Shown: positions 7,550-14,005, numbered from the stretch's first letter. The stretch: DNA of 15,012 nucleotides from RGIG5057 sp036653755 (GCA_036653755.1 JAVVTJ010000025.1:1-15012); one strand, 5' to 3'. The notes: generated from the letters alone by a model not told the origin. A program made the numbers and translations.

Positions 7550-9568
7550 CTAGATACTTTGCTCATTTCTCTTTTGTTCTTTCATTGCTAATACTTTAGC
7601 CATATTTGTTTCAACAAACTCAAATTCTTTTTGCGTTGGTTGTATTGATATAACTGCTGATTCTTGTCCTATACGTATTAAACCTTCTCCTCTTGTACAA
7701 GTAAGTAAGAAATCTGATTCCCCTTCACTTAATTTAAATACTTCTCTTAAATATTGTATTTCAGATTTATCTTGTGCTAAGAATAACTTTATTTCAGAAG
7801 AAGTTAAAACTGCTTGTGCTTCTTTTTTCTCATAAAAATCTTGGAATTTTTGTGAAACAACTGCGAGTGATACATTTCTTTTTCTAGCACGTCTTGCCAT
7901 TGTATTTAAAAATTGTACAGCTTCAGGATAATCTAAAAGCATCCATGCTTCATCTACTAGAACTCTTTTTCTTCTTGCTTTTTTCTTATCTTCACTATTT
8001 TTCTTAACATATTTTTCCCATATCCAAGAAAGAAGAATTTGTTGTGCCAAAGGTCTAGCAAATTTTTCTTCTAATTGTGATATATTTATATTTATAAATT
8101 GATTACCATCCATTAACTCAAAAGTTGATTGCCCATCAAAATATGCCATTTGCCCATCAAATTTTCTACAATATTGTTTCATAACTTTAAGCAAATAATT
8201 ATAATGATATGCATAAGTTTCATTTTGATCTCCTTGTGAAGTTTCGACAAGTAAATCATACCACTCACCAATAGTTGGCATTTCTTTTTTTGTAAGTCCA
8301 ACATAATTATTTAATACATTAGCATTAGAAGCATCAATATATAAAGAATTAACATCATTTGTTATACCTTTTAAACGATATAACTTAGATACAATTTCTG
8401 CAATAATTTGTTTTGTAAGTTCATTTACTTCTGTACTTCTAGTTGCACCTCTTGCCATTGTAAGTAAAGCTTGAGTTACATCCTCTACTTTATTTTCAAC
8501 ATTTAATACTAATTTTTCTTTTCCTGTTATTTCATCTTTACTAATTTCAGGTTCAATATCAAATATATTAATTACAGTATTACTATTTGGACTTAAATTT
8601 ATATTAATTCCATTTAATGCTTCTGCTACTACAACATATTCTCCCTCAGCATCAAGTACAAGATTTTCTACACCCATAAGAACTGAAGATCTTGCCATTA
8701 TAGTTTTTATTGTAACAGATTTACCAGATCCTGATTTACCAAATATAATCATATTATAGTTAGTAAGTGAAGGATGAAAATTATCAAATAAAAGTGGAAG
8801 TCCTGTTTGTTTATTTATTCCTATTGGAACACCAACTTCATGTCCTATATCAGAAGATAAAAATGGAAATACTGTTCCCATTGATCCTCTATCAAAAGTA
8901 TGTTTTCTATTTAATTTATTTTTATTTAATGGTAAGTTACTTTGAAATCCTTCTTCTTGAAGAGCCCAAGTAGCTTTTATACCTACCATACTTTTAGAAG
9001 CTTCCATTGCTAATAATTCTGATGCTTTATCAAGTTCAGCTTTACTATATGCAAATAAAGTAGCAACAATTGTAGCATCAAATAATTTATTATATCCCGC
9101 AGCAATTTGATCTCTTAAAGCTTCTGCTTCTGCTTGTTTTGTAGATAATACAGATTCTCTATTTATGTCTCCTCTATCACTTGCAACATATCTTTCTGAT
9201 TGAAGCTCAACAATTGTTTTATTTAACTCATTTTGAGATGTTGTCTCTGATATTGGTGATATAAATACTGATGTATTTATATCTCCAAATTCATATATAT
9301 TAGCTAAAAAGTATGGAAATGATGCTTGTCTTGGAAGAGTAGTAACATAAAACGTTCTAGCAAATCTTGATACTTTTGAAAATATTTCAAGATAATCTAA
9401 ATGCGAAGCATCTATACCTGATGGTGCTATTAAGTCTTTTAATGTAGATTTATTTATATCTAAACTATTAGCACTATCTTCTGATGATATTACTAAATTT
9501 TCTTCAGACTTTTGTTCTACCATAATTCCAGTTTTTTGCTCTGCTTTTTTATTTTTTACTCCAAACAT
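7550..9568 (-). CDS. virB4: VirB4-type conjugation ATPase
   Basis: The protein has 672 residues. Walker A GKSGSGKS lies at 277-284, the LDAEGEY motif near 305-311, Walker B RVLVDEAW at 535-542, and the sensor-like SLAVVSQKFQDF at 567-578. A regular RecA-like ATPase core fills about 240-650. The N-terminal part (about 50-230; includes ARTFYVTTLPRQASF) matches the middle region of VirB4/TraE proteins. It powers assembly and substrate transfer of the type IV secretion system at the inner face of the membrane. AGGAGG precedes the ATG, and the upstream TraC-like gene ends 12 bases before. It is shorter at the N-terminus than VirB4 proteins of about 800 residues; the missing part seems to be supplied by that upstream gene. 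VirB4 is the firmest family assignment in the window. Confidence 0.95.
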   Translation of the reverse strand: MFGVKNKKAEQKTGIMVEQKSEENLVISSEDSANSLDINKSTLKDLIAPSGIDASHLDYLEIFSKVSRFARTFYVTTLPRQASFPYFLANIYEFGDINTSVFISPISETTSQNELNKTIVELQSERYVASDRGDINRESVLSTKQAEAEALRDQIAAGYNKLFDATIVATLFAYSKAELDKASELLAMEASKSMVGIKATWALQEEGFQSNLPLNKNKLNRKHTFDRGSMGTVFPFLSSDIGHEVGVPIGINKQTGLPLLFDNFHPSLTNYNMIIFGKSGSGKSVTIKTIMARSSVLMGVENLVLDAEGEYVVVAEALNGININLSPNSNTVINIFDIEPEISKDEITGKEKLVLNVENKVEDVTQALLTMARGATRSTEVNELTKQIIAEIVSKLYRLKGITNDVNSLYIDASNANVLNNYVGLTKKEMPTIGEWYDLLVETSQGDQNETYAYHYNYLLKVMKQYCRKFDGQMAYFDGQSTFELMDGNQFININISQLEEKFARPLAQQILLSWIWEKYVKKNSEDKKKARRKRVLVDEAWMLLDYPEAVQFLNTMARRARKRNVSLAVVSQKFQDFYEKKEAQAVLTSSEIKLFLAQDKSEIQYLREVFKLSEGESDFLLTCTRGEGLIRIGQESAVISIQPTQKEFEFVETNMAKVLAMKEQKRNEQSI

Positions 9569-9580
9569 TTATTATACCTC

Positions 9581-10849
9581 CTAAACATTAGAATTATCAG
9601 ATGAATCTGCATCTGTTTTTTCTACGTCTACTTTCTCTATTTGTTCTTTTTTTTCATCAATTTGATTATCTATTTTACTATCTCTTATCTTTTGTCTTTC
9701 ATCAACACCTACATTATGCTTATCAACAATAACTTGTTGTATTTTTCTTTTATCTTCATCATTTATATTAGTTTCATCTAATATTTTAATAGCTTCAACA
9801 TCTGCTTCATTTTCAAATTCTTCAATAACTTGATCATCAGATTTAATTATTCCACTTTCTATTGCTTTTTGTATTGCTTGTTCTACTCTAGACATGGCTT
9901 CTTCTTGTATTTGTTTTTGCATTAAATCTCTTTTCTTTTCTTGTATATCTTTACTTGTAGAATACATTCTATAAAACCCAGAATCTAATGCTGTTTTAAT
10001 ATCCATTAATTTTTCATCATCTCTATTATATGATATATATAACAGTTCTGCTAATTCATTAGAATTCAGTACTTTTGCAGATACAGAGCATGCTTGTAAT
10101 CCACCAATTATAGATTGAGCTCTTGTATATAATTCTCTATAACAAATATCATGAATTTCATTTTTTGAAAATTCAGCAGTTGTATTTACTTCAGATTTAT
10201 AATATGAAAGTACTACATAAAACTTTCTTTGTAACATATGTTTATTTAAACTTAATTTTTCAATATATCTAGTAATGTCTTGAGCATATTCAGATATATT
10301 AGCAAGCTTTTCTCTTTCAGTTTTAGCTTCTCTTACATCTTTTTCACTAGCATTTATATCATCAGTCATCTTTTTTAAATTTTCTGTTGACTCATTATAT
10401 TTATTATTTATATCTCCAACTCTACTTTTATACATGTCTAAACTTGTTCTTAAATCTATAGCCCTTGCTTGAACATATAATTGAATCGGACTTTTTAAAG
10501 TATTTAAAAAAGTAATAAAACCTTCTTCTACAGAAAGTTGTTCTATTTCTGACATAAGATCATAGTTTATACCTTTACATTGTACAACCATTGTATATTT
10601 AGTTTCTTTTTCTTGTAAAATCATATCATCAGCTATTTTATCAAATTCCATAAAACTAAACATATCTTTTCTTTGTATATCAGCTATTGCTGTCTTCTTA
10701 GCTGCAACATTATCTTTTGACTTAGATTTTGCATCTATTAACGAACTATTTTTTTGACCTCCATTTTGTTTATCTTTGCTCCATGTAAATACAACATAAA
10801 ATATTCCAAATGCTCCAATTGCTATTAATCCTAAAATTGTAATATTCAT
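9581..10849 (-). CDS. TraC-like/VirB4 N-domain-like membrane-anchored T4SS protein
   Basis: The protein has 422 residues, with one N-terminal transmembrane helix (about 3-22). A linker leads to a mixed alpha/beta domain (about 63-295) interrupted by a coiled coil (about 145-205; heptad-like KK/DD/EK pattern), and then a highly charged, probably coiled or disordered tail (300-422). The block IQLYVQARAIDL and the later FYVVLSYY resemble the N-terminal domain of VirB4 ('TraC-like' proteins encoded next to VirB4 in several Gram-positive and candidate-phylum systems). The start codon overlaps the prgI stop by one base (TAATG), with GGGAGG upstream, so translation is coupled to PrgI. It probably binds VirB4 and anchors it at the membrane; this is inferred from family context. 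There is no nucleotide-binding motif. Confidence 0.7.
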   Translation of the reverse strand: MNITILGLIAIGAFGIFYVVFTWSKDKQNGGQKNSSLIDAKSKSKDNVAAKKTAIADIQRKDMFSFMEFDKIADDMILQEKETKYTMVVQCKGINYDLMSEIEQLSVEEGFITFLNTLKSPIQLYVQARAIDLRTSLDMYKSRVGDINNKYNESTENLKKMTDDINASEKDVREAKTEREKLANISEYAQDITRYIEKLSLNKHMLQRKFYVVLSYYKSEVNTTAEFSKNEIHDICYRELYTRAQSIIGGLQACSVSAKVLNSNELAELLYISYNRDDEKLMDIKTALDSGFYRMYSTSKDIQEKKRDLMQKQIQEEAMSRVEQAIQKAIESGIIKSDDQVIEEFENEADVEAIKILDETNINDEDKRKIQQVIVDKHNVGVDERQKIRDSKIDNQIDEKKEQIEKVDVEKTDADSSDNSNV

Positions 10850-11190
10850 TATTTTTTTCCTCCCTCTCTATACACATATATTTTTTTTCTTCTTCTAAAA
10901 GTTATAGTTCTAATTAGAATATCACCTAATTTTTCTCCTCCAGCTTTTCTTAAATTTCCAACTATTGGTGAATCTGGTATTGTTAATGTTCCAATACAAA
11001 ATCCAAGTACAGCAAATACAGCAATTACAATCCAGCCAACCATTGTTAATCCAAATATGTTAAATACAAAAGACAAAATAAATCCTATAAATGCTCCTAA
11101 CGCAGTTGTAATAAAAGAACGCATTGAAAATATAAGTAAAAATCTTGATTCTCCCTTTACATTTCTAGGAACAGTATATGTTCTTCCCAT
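10849..11190 (-). CDS. prgI: PrgI family (VirB3-like) T4SS membrane protein
   Basis: The protein has 113 residues. A short N-terminus (YTVPRNV) is followed by two membrane helices (about 22-46 and 49-70) and a C-terminal basic tail with the family signature TIPDSP...LGDILIRTITFRR and KKIYVY at about 90-107. PrgI proteins are the VirB3 counterparts of Gram-positive conjugation systems and sit beside VirB4 in the inner-membrane complex. The gene starts at ATG with an AGGGGG site about 9 bases upstream, is the first gene of its operon, and has a good promoter just upstream. It ends in TAATG, overlapping the next gene by one base. Confidence 0.85.
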   Translation of the reverse strand: MGRTYTVPRNVKGESRFLLIFSMRSFITTALGAFIGFILSFVFNIFGLTMVGWIVIAVFAVLGFCIGTLTIPDSPIVGNLRKAGGEKLGDILIRTITFRRRKKIYVYREGGKK

Positions 11191-11233
11191 AATATATAAC
11201 CCCCTACTATCATTAGTATAAATTATTGTTTAA

Positions 11234-11262
11234 ATTGTATCATGAATAATCAATTATTTCAA
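11234..11262 (-). promoter_or_regulatory. Promoter of the prgI-virB4-virB6-hydrolase operon
   Basis: On the minus strand: TTGAAA (11262-11257), a 17-base spacer and TACAAT (11239-11234), with TGA just before the -10 giving an extended -10 element. The expected start near 11227 leaves a leader of about 37 bases to the prgI ATG. A short inverted repeat (TTCAAT...ATTGAA, 11258-11273) covers the -35 box and may be an operator. It follows the terminator of the tandem-pilin gene, so the core T4SS genes have their own transcription start. Confidence 0.7.
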
Positions 11263-11314
11263 TAGAAATTGAATAAAAAAAGCATATTTATATATTTTTT
11301 TTTATTAAATACAT

Positions 11315-11345
11315 ATACTGTAATATTGCTGTAATATTGCAGTAT
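11315..11345. repeat. 31-bp inverted repeat with TGTAATATT direct repeat upstream of prgI promoter
   Basis: The sequence is a near-perfect palindrome centred at 11330; the only two imperfect pairs are G-T. Inside it TGTAATATTGC is repeated twice with an 11-bp period (11319-11340). It lies 53 bases upstream of the prgI -35 box and after the previous terminator, so it is not needed as a terminator. A similarly sized inverted repeat with the same direct repeat precedes the pilin promoter. It is most likely a regulator-binding site. Confidence 0.5.
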
Positions 11346-11400
11346 GAATTTATTGTTATATAGCATAGTGACTAAAAAATTAATGAAATAAAAAAAAATA

Positions 11401-11426
11401 AAAAAAAAGAGAGTTAAAAACTCTCT
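11401..11426 (-). terminator. Rho-independent terminator of the tandem-pilin gene
   Basis: On the minus strand an 8-bp stem AGAGAGTT / AACTCTCT with a 3-base loop (11426-11408) is followed by an unbroken run of T. It overlaps the TAG stop (11427-11425) of the tandem-pilin gene. It separates the pilin unit from the prgI operon. Confidence 0.85.
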
Positions 11427-12099
11427 ATTTAAACATTTCATCACTAATTTTTTCTATAAAAGGTAGTACTTCTGATAAAGCATATATAATTACAAGTCCT
11501 ATAACCATTGGTAATAAATCTTTTTTTATATCAGCTTTAGTATCTGCTGCTGAAAACATATATTTAAGTCCAATAGCAATTATTCCTGCAATAGATAATA
11601 TTTGAATAATTACAGTTACAGTAAGCCAAATAGAACCAGATATAGCTTCAAATCCAGTAGCATTAGTTATAGTAACGAATTGATTAGTTGAAAATTTATA
11701 TATAGTATCCGCTGTATAAAAAAACATTGCACCTATAACAAAAGTAGGAAGCGTTTCTTTTACTTCTGACTTTCCAGAAACTCCAGACCATATGTATTTA
11801 ACACCTAAAAATGCAGCAATAATAAAAAATGCTAAATTACCTATTGCTCCAATTAAAGGAACAATATTTCCATTAATATACGTTTTAATATCTTCGCCTA
11901 ATTTATCTGAACCTTCATCATTATTCTTAGAATTATTAAACCAAGTATTTCCTTTACCAAATATTGTATCTAATAAACTAGTTTCATTCTTAGATGTTGT
12001 GTCTGATGGACTAGTTCCATAACAAATATTGAAACTAGAAAATATAGTTATAACACAAATTATAGAAAATATAATTTTAATGTTTTTTACATTTTTCAT
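11425..12099 (-). CDS. Secreted T4SS protein with two tandem pilin (TrbC/VirB2-like) domains
   Basis: The protein has 224 residues. A signal peptide-like segment (about 8-28, FSIICVITIFSS) is followed by a polar linker (30-75) and two copies of a two-helix pilin unit, at about 76-136 and 155-215. The matching cores are GVKYIWSGVSGKSEVKETLP (99-118) and GLKYMFSAADTKADIKKDLL (177-196), 78 residues apart. The second unit closely resembles the single pilin encoded upstream (GVRYMFASANDKADIKKQTL). It could be a specialised pilus subunit, cap, adaptor or base component. AGGAGG lies 5 bases before the ATG, directly after an intrinsic terminator, so expression depends on read-through from the pilin gene. 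A strong terminator follows. Pilin-like domains are clear by comparison within the window; the function of the doubled form is not known to me. Confidence 0.8.
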   Translation of the reverse strand: MKNVKNIKIIFSIICVITIFSSFNICYGTSPSDTTSKNETSLLDTIFGKGNTWFNNSKNNDEGSDKLGEDIKTYINGNIVPLIGAIGNLAFFIIAAFLGVKYIWSGVSGKSEVKETLPTFVIGAMFFYTADTIYKFSTNQFVTITNATGFEAISGSIWLTVTVIIQILSIAGIIAIGLKYMFSAADTKADIKKDLLPMVIGLVIIYALSEVLPFIEKISDEMFK

Positions 12100-12110
12100 A
12101 TGTGCCTCCT

Positions 12111-12145
12111 AAAAAAATATTACAAGAACAATGTCTTGTAATATT
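12111..12145 (-). terminator. Attenuating terminator between pilin copy 1 and tandem-pilin gene
   Basis: On the minus strand a 12-bp perfect stem (12145-12134 pairing with 12127-12116, 6-base loop) is followed by a T run and then, within a few bases, AGGAGG and the ATG of the next gene. It is a strong intrinsic terminator placed so that only read-through transcripts reach the tandem-pilin gene. There is no space for another promoter in between. The stem arms contain TGTAATATT and its complement, the same word found in the regulatory repeats. Confidence 0.85.
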
Positions 12146-12158
12146 GTGTTTTGTTCTT

Positions 12159-12533
12159 TTATTTTATTTCTCCAGTTACAGTAGGACTTATTGCTCCACT
12201 TGCAGTAGTTTTTATAAATTTTGCTATTGGAACTGCAGCAAATACTAAAATAGCTCCTGCTACTAATATTAAAGTTTGTTTCTTTATATCTGCTTTATCA
12301 TTTGCAGAAGCAAACATATATCTAACACCCGCTATAACAATAGCTGCAATAGCTAATATTTGTACAATTGTTGCAACTGTACTCCATAGATTATCAGCTA
12401 AATCTGTTATTCCTGTTATTTTTGATCCAGTGTCTGGTGTAGTAGCTGATATACCCATTACAGAACTTACCATTATAAATGCCACAAATACTACTGGCAT
12501 TATTTTCAAAAATATTTTTGTAAACTTTTTCAT
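12159..12533 (-). CDS. TrbC/VirB2-like T4SS pilin, copy 1
   Basis: The precursor has 124 residues. A long signal sequence (MKKFTKIFLKIMPVVFVAF, about 1-30, probable cleavage near SA/TT) is followed by a short polar part and two hydrophobic helices (about 52-73 and 86-106) joined by a polar loop RYMFASANDKADIKK. This is the classical layout of TrbC/VirB2 and Bacillota T4SS pilins, the subunits of the pilus or surface channel. TAAGGAGG lies 9 bases before the ATG. It has its own promoter and a downstream intrinsic terminator, which suits a highly expressed subunit. It ends ...PIAKFIKTTASGAIS then PTVTGEIK. A second copy 761 bp to the right differs only near this end. Confidence 0.88.
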   Translation of the reverse strand: MKKFTKIFLKIMPVVFVAFIMVSSVMGISATTPDTGSKITGITDLADNLWSTVATIVQILAIAAIVIAGVRYMFASANDKADIKKQTLILVAGAILVFAAVPIAKFIKTTASGAISPTVTGEIK

Positions 12534-12564
12534 AAAAAAATTCCTCCTTAAACTTCATATTTAA

Positions 12565-12592
12565 ATTATATCAGATATTTTTAAAAAAGCAA
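12565..12592 (-). promoter_or_regulatory. Promoter of pilin copy 1
   Basis: Minus strand: TTGCTT (12592-12587), 16-base spacer, TATAAT (12570-12565). Transcription should start near 12558, about 25 bases before the pilin ATG at 12533, leaving space only for the TAAGGAGG site. Confidence 0.7.
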
Positions 12593-12652
12593 TATATTTA
12601 ATATAAAAATATGTAAATGACTATATTTTTGTTCATTTTAACTGTTTTTTGT

Positions 12653-12683
12653 AATATTAGTGTAATATTTCGACACTAATATT
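12653..12683. repeat. 31-bp inverted repeat between the divergent pilin and M23 promoters (copy 1)
   Basis: AATATTAGTGT (12653-12663) and ACACTAATATT (12673-12683) form a perfect 11-bp inverted repeat around a 9-base centre. TGTAATATT occurs twice at 11-bp spacing (12650-12669). It lies 13 bases upstream of the M23 -35 box and 60 bases upstream of the pilin -35 box, the place of a shared operator or activator site. An identical second copy is at 13414-13444. Confidence 0.55.
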
Positions 12684-12696
12684 GATACAAATATGC

Positions 12697-12725
12697 TTTA
12701 CATTACTATTTAACTGATGTATAAT
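12697..12725 (+). promoter_or_regulatory. Promoter in front of the truncated M23 gene (copy 1)
   Basis: TTTACA (12697-12702), 17-base spacer, TATAAT (12720-12725), followed by AGGTGA and the ATG at 12741. It is identical to the promoter of the complete M23 gene, so the truncated copy is probably still transcribed, running antisense into pilin copy 2. Confidence 0.7.
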
Positions 12726-12740
12726 TAAATAGGTGATTTT

Positions 12741-12908
12741 ATGTTTAAAAAATTTTATATTTCTTCTTCTATTTCTATTATTTTAATTATATTTATTTCT
12801 TCTTTTTCAAAAACAAATTATATCAATTATTGTTATCCTATAAAAAATAATTACAATATATCTTCATACTTTGGAATGCGTATATTATATAATAAGCCAA
12901 ATTTTCAT
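12741..12908 (+). pseudogene. Truncated copy of the M23 peptidase gene
   Basis: The first 56 codons are identical to the complete gene at 13502 (membrane anchor and start of the M23 domain, up to NKPNFH). The sequence then breaks exactly at the duplication junction. The lost part includes the zinc-binding Asp and the HLH motif, so no peptidase activity is possible. The frame stays open to 13325 by reading the antisense strand of pilin copy 2, giving a chance 194-codon chimera with the anchor fused to nonsense sequence; I treat it as a pseudogene. It retains an intact promoter and ribosome site. Confidence 0.85.
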
Positions 12909-12928
12909 ATGTGTTTTGTTCTTTTATT

Positions 12929-13294
12929 TTATTTAGTTACAGTAGGACTTATTGCTCCACTTGCAGTATTTTGTATAAATTGTGCTATTGGAACTGCAGC
13001 AAATACTAAAATAGCTCCTGCTACTAATATTAAAGTTTGTTTCTTTATATCTGCTTTATCATTTGCAGAAGCAAACATATATCTAACACCCGCTATAACA
13101 ATAGCTGCAATAGCTAATATTTGTACAATTGTTGCAACTGTACTCCATAGATTATCAGCTAAATCTGTTATTCCTGTTATTTTTGATCCAGTGTCTGGTG
13201 TAGTAGCTGATATACCCATTACAGAACTTACCATTATAAATGCCACAAATACTACTGGCATTATTTTCAAAAATATTTTTGTAAACTTTTTCAT
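12929..13294 (-). CDS. TrbC/VirB2-like T4SS pilin, copy 2 (variant C-terminus)
   Basis: The precursor has 121 residues and is identical to copy 1 through the signal sequence, both membrane helices and the loop. It then changes: KFIKTT becomes QFIQNT, and the end PTVTGEIK becomes PTVTK through a 4-base deletion that moves the stop. All three base changes alter an amino acid (AAA to CAA twice, ACT to AAT). Promoter and ribosome site are intact. Unlike copy 1 there is no terminator after its stop; transcripts would continue antisense through the truncated M23 gene into pilin copy 1. It is a plausible functional second pilin, but could also be a recent copy on the way to decay. Confidence 0.82.
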   Translation of the reverse strand: MKKFTKIFLKIMPVVFVAFIMVSSVMGISATTPDTGSKITGITDLADNLWSTVATIVQILAIAAIVIAGVRYMFASANDKADIKKQTLILVAGAILVFAAVPIAQFIQNTASGAISPTVTK

Positions 13295-13325
13295 AAAAAA
13301 ATTCCTCCTTAAACTTCATATTTAA

Positions 13326-13353
13326 ATTATATCAGATATTTTTAAAAAAGCAA
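13326..13353 (-). promoter_or_regulatory. Promoter of pilin copy 2
   Basis: It is an exact copy of the copy 1 promoter at +761: TTGCTT, 16 bases, TATAAT on the minus strand. Confidence 0.7.
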
Positions 13354-13413
13354 TATATTTAATATAAAAATATGTAAATGACTATATTTTTGTTCATTTT
13401 AACTGTTTTTTGT

Positions 13414-13444
13414 AATATTAGTGTAATATTTCGACACTAATATT
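13414..13444. repeat. 31-bp inverted repeat between divergent promoters (copy 2)
   Basis: It is an exact copy at +761 of the inverted repeat at 12653-12683, with the same two TGTAATATT words at 11-bp spacing. It lies between the promoters of pilin copy 2 and the complete M23 gene. Confidence 0.55.
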
Positions 13445-13457
13445 GATACAAATATGC

Positions 13458-13486
13458 TTTACATTACTATTTAACTGATGTATAAT
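13458..13486 (+). promoter_or_regulatory. Promoter of the complete M23 peptidase gene
   Basis: TTTACA (13458-13463), 17-base spacer, TATAAT (13481-13486). AGGTGA lies 5 bases before the ATG at 13502. The leader is very short (about 10 bases). Confidence 0.75.
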
Positions 13487-13501
13487 TAAATAGGTGATTT
13501 T

Positions 13502-14005
13502 ATGTTTAAAAAATTTTATATTTCTTCTTCTATTTCTATTATTTTAATTATATTTATTTCTTCTTTTTCAAAAACAAATTATATCAATTATTGTTATCCT
13601 ATAAAAAATAATTACAATATATCTTCATACTTTGGAATGCGTATATTATATAATAAGCCAAATTTTCATAATGGTATAGATATTCCAGCTATTGAAAATA
13701 CAAAAATATATTGTATTGAAAATGGTATTATACAATATATTGGATTTGATCATAATGGTTATGGCAATTATATTATAGTTTTGCATAATAATTCATATAA
13801 ATCTTTATACGGTCATTTATCTGAAAATATGATTTTAACTATTGGTGATAAAATAAACAAAGGACAATTACTAGCATATGTAGGTCCTAAAATATTATCA
13901 AATGGAAAAAGTAATGGTAGTACAACTGGTTCACATTTACATTTTACTGTTTATGATAATAATAGTAAAATAATTGATCCATTAACTTTAAAATATGAAA
14001 AATAG
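13502..14005 (+). CDS. Small membrane-anchored M23 family metallopeptidase
   Basis: The protein has 167 residues. An N-terminal hydrophobic anchor or uncleaved signal (about 8-23) leads almost directly into a minimal M23 (LytM/peptidase M23) domain. It contains YFGMRILYN, the zinc ligands H56 and D60 in FHNGID, H105 in YGHLS, and H145/H147 in GSHLHF. All catalytic positions of the family are present, so it is probably an active glycyl- or cross-link endopeptidase acting on peptidoglycan outside the membrane. It is divergent from the pilin gene, sharing a 207-base control region, which suggests joint regulation and a role in local wall opening for pilus or channel assembly. It converges on the ssb-like gene. 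The 5' third is duplicated upstream. Confidence 0.9.
   Translation: MFKKFYISSSISIILIIFISSFSKTNYINYCYPIKNNYNISSYFGMRILYNKPNFHNGIDIPAIENTKIYCIENGIIQYIGFDHNGYGNYIIVLHNNSYKSLYGHLSENMILTIGDKINKGQLLAYVGPKILSNGKSNGSTTGSHLHFTVYDNNSKIIDPLTLKYEK

Larger units (their letters stand above)
12148..13669. repeat. Tandem duplication (761-bp offset) of pilin gene, divergent promoter region and 5' M23 gene
   Basis: Copy 1 spans about 12148-12908 and copy 2 about 12913-13669. From about 12210 to 12908 the copies look base-for-base identical at an offset of 761. In the first 60 bases they differ by a 4-base deletion (CTCC at 12170-12173 absent from copy 2) and three substitutions. The unit holds a complete pilin gene (minus), both divergent promoters, a 31-bp inverted repeat, and the first 56 codons of the M23 peptidase gene (plus). 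The junction at 12902-12913 (TTTTCATATGTG) also occurs at 12093-12104, at the start of the tandem-pilin gene. Confidence 0.92.

Noticed and set aside
11259..11444. 61-codon minus-strand frame rich in Phe/Asn
   Set aside because: It runs across a terminator, a palindrome and poly-T sequence between two real genes, and has no ribosome site.
12116..12145. Regarding the 12-bp hairpin as a CRISPR-like or mobile-element repeat end
   Set aside because: There is a single copy, with a T run on the minus side and a perfect stem, so an intrinsic terminator explains it. No spaced repeat array exists in the window.
12151..12564. Long plus-strand open frame over pilin copy 1
   Set aside because: It is the antisense frame of the pilin gene, has no ribosome site, and recurs in copy 2 only because the DNA is duplicated.
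12093..13669. Insertion sequence or transposon as the cause of the duplication
   Set aside because: There is no transposase, terminal inverted repeat or target-site duplication. The unit is made only of local genes and joined at a short match.
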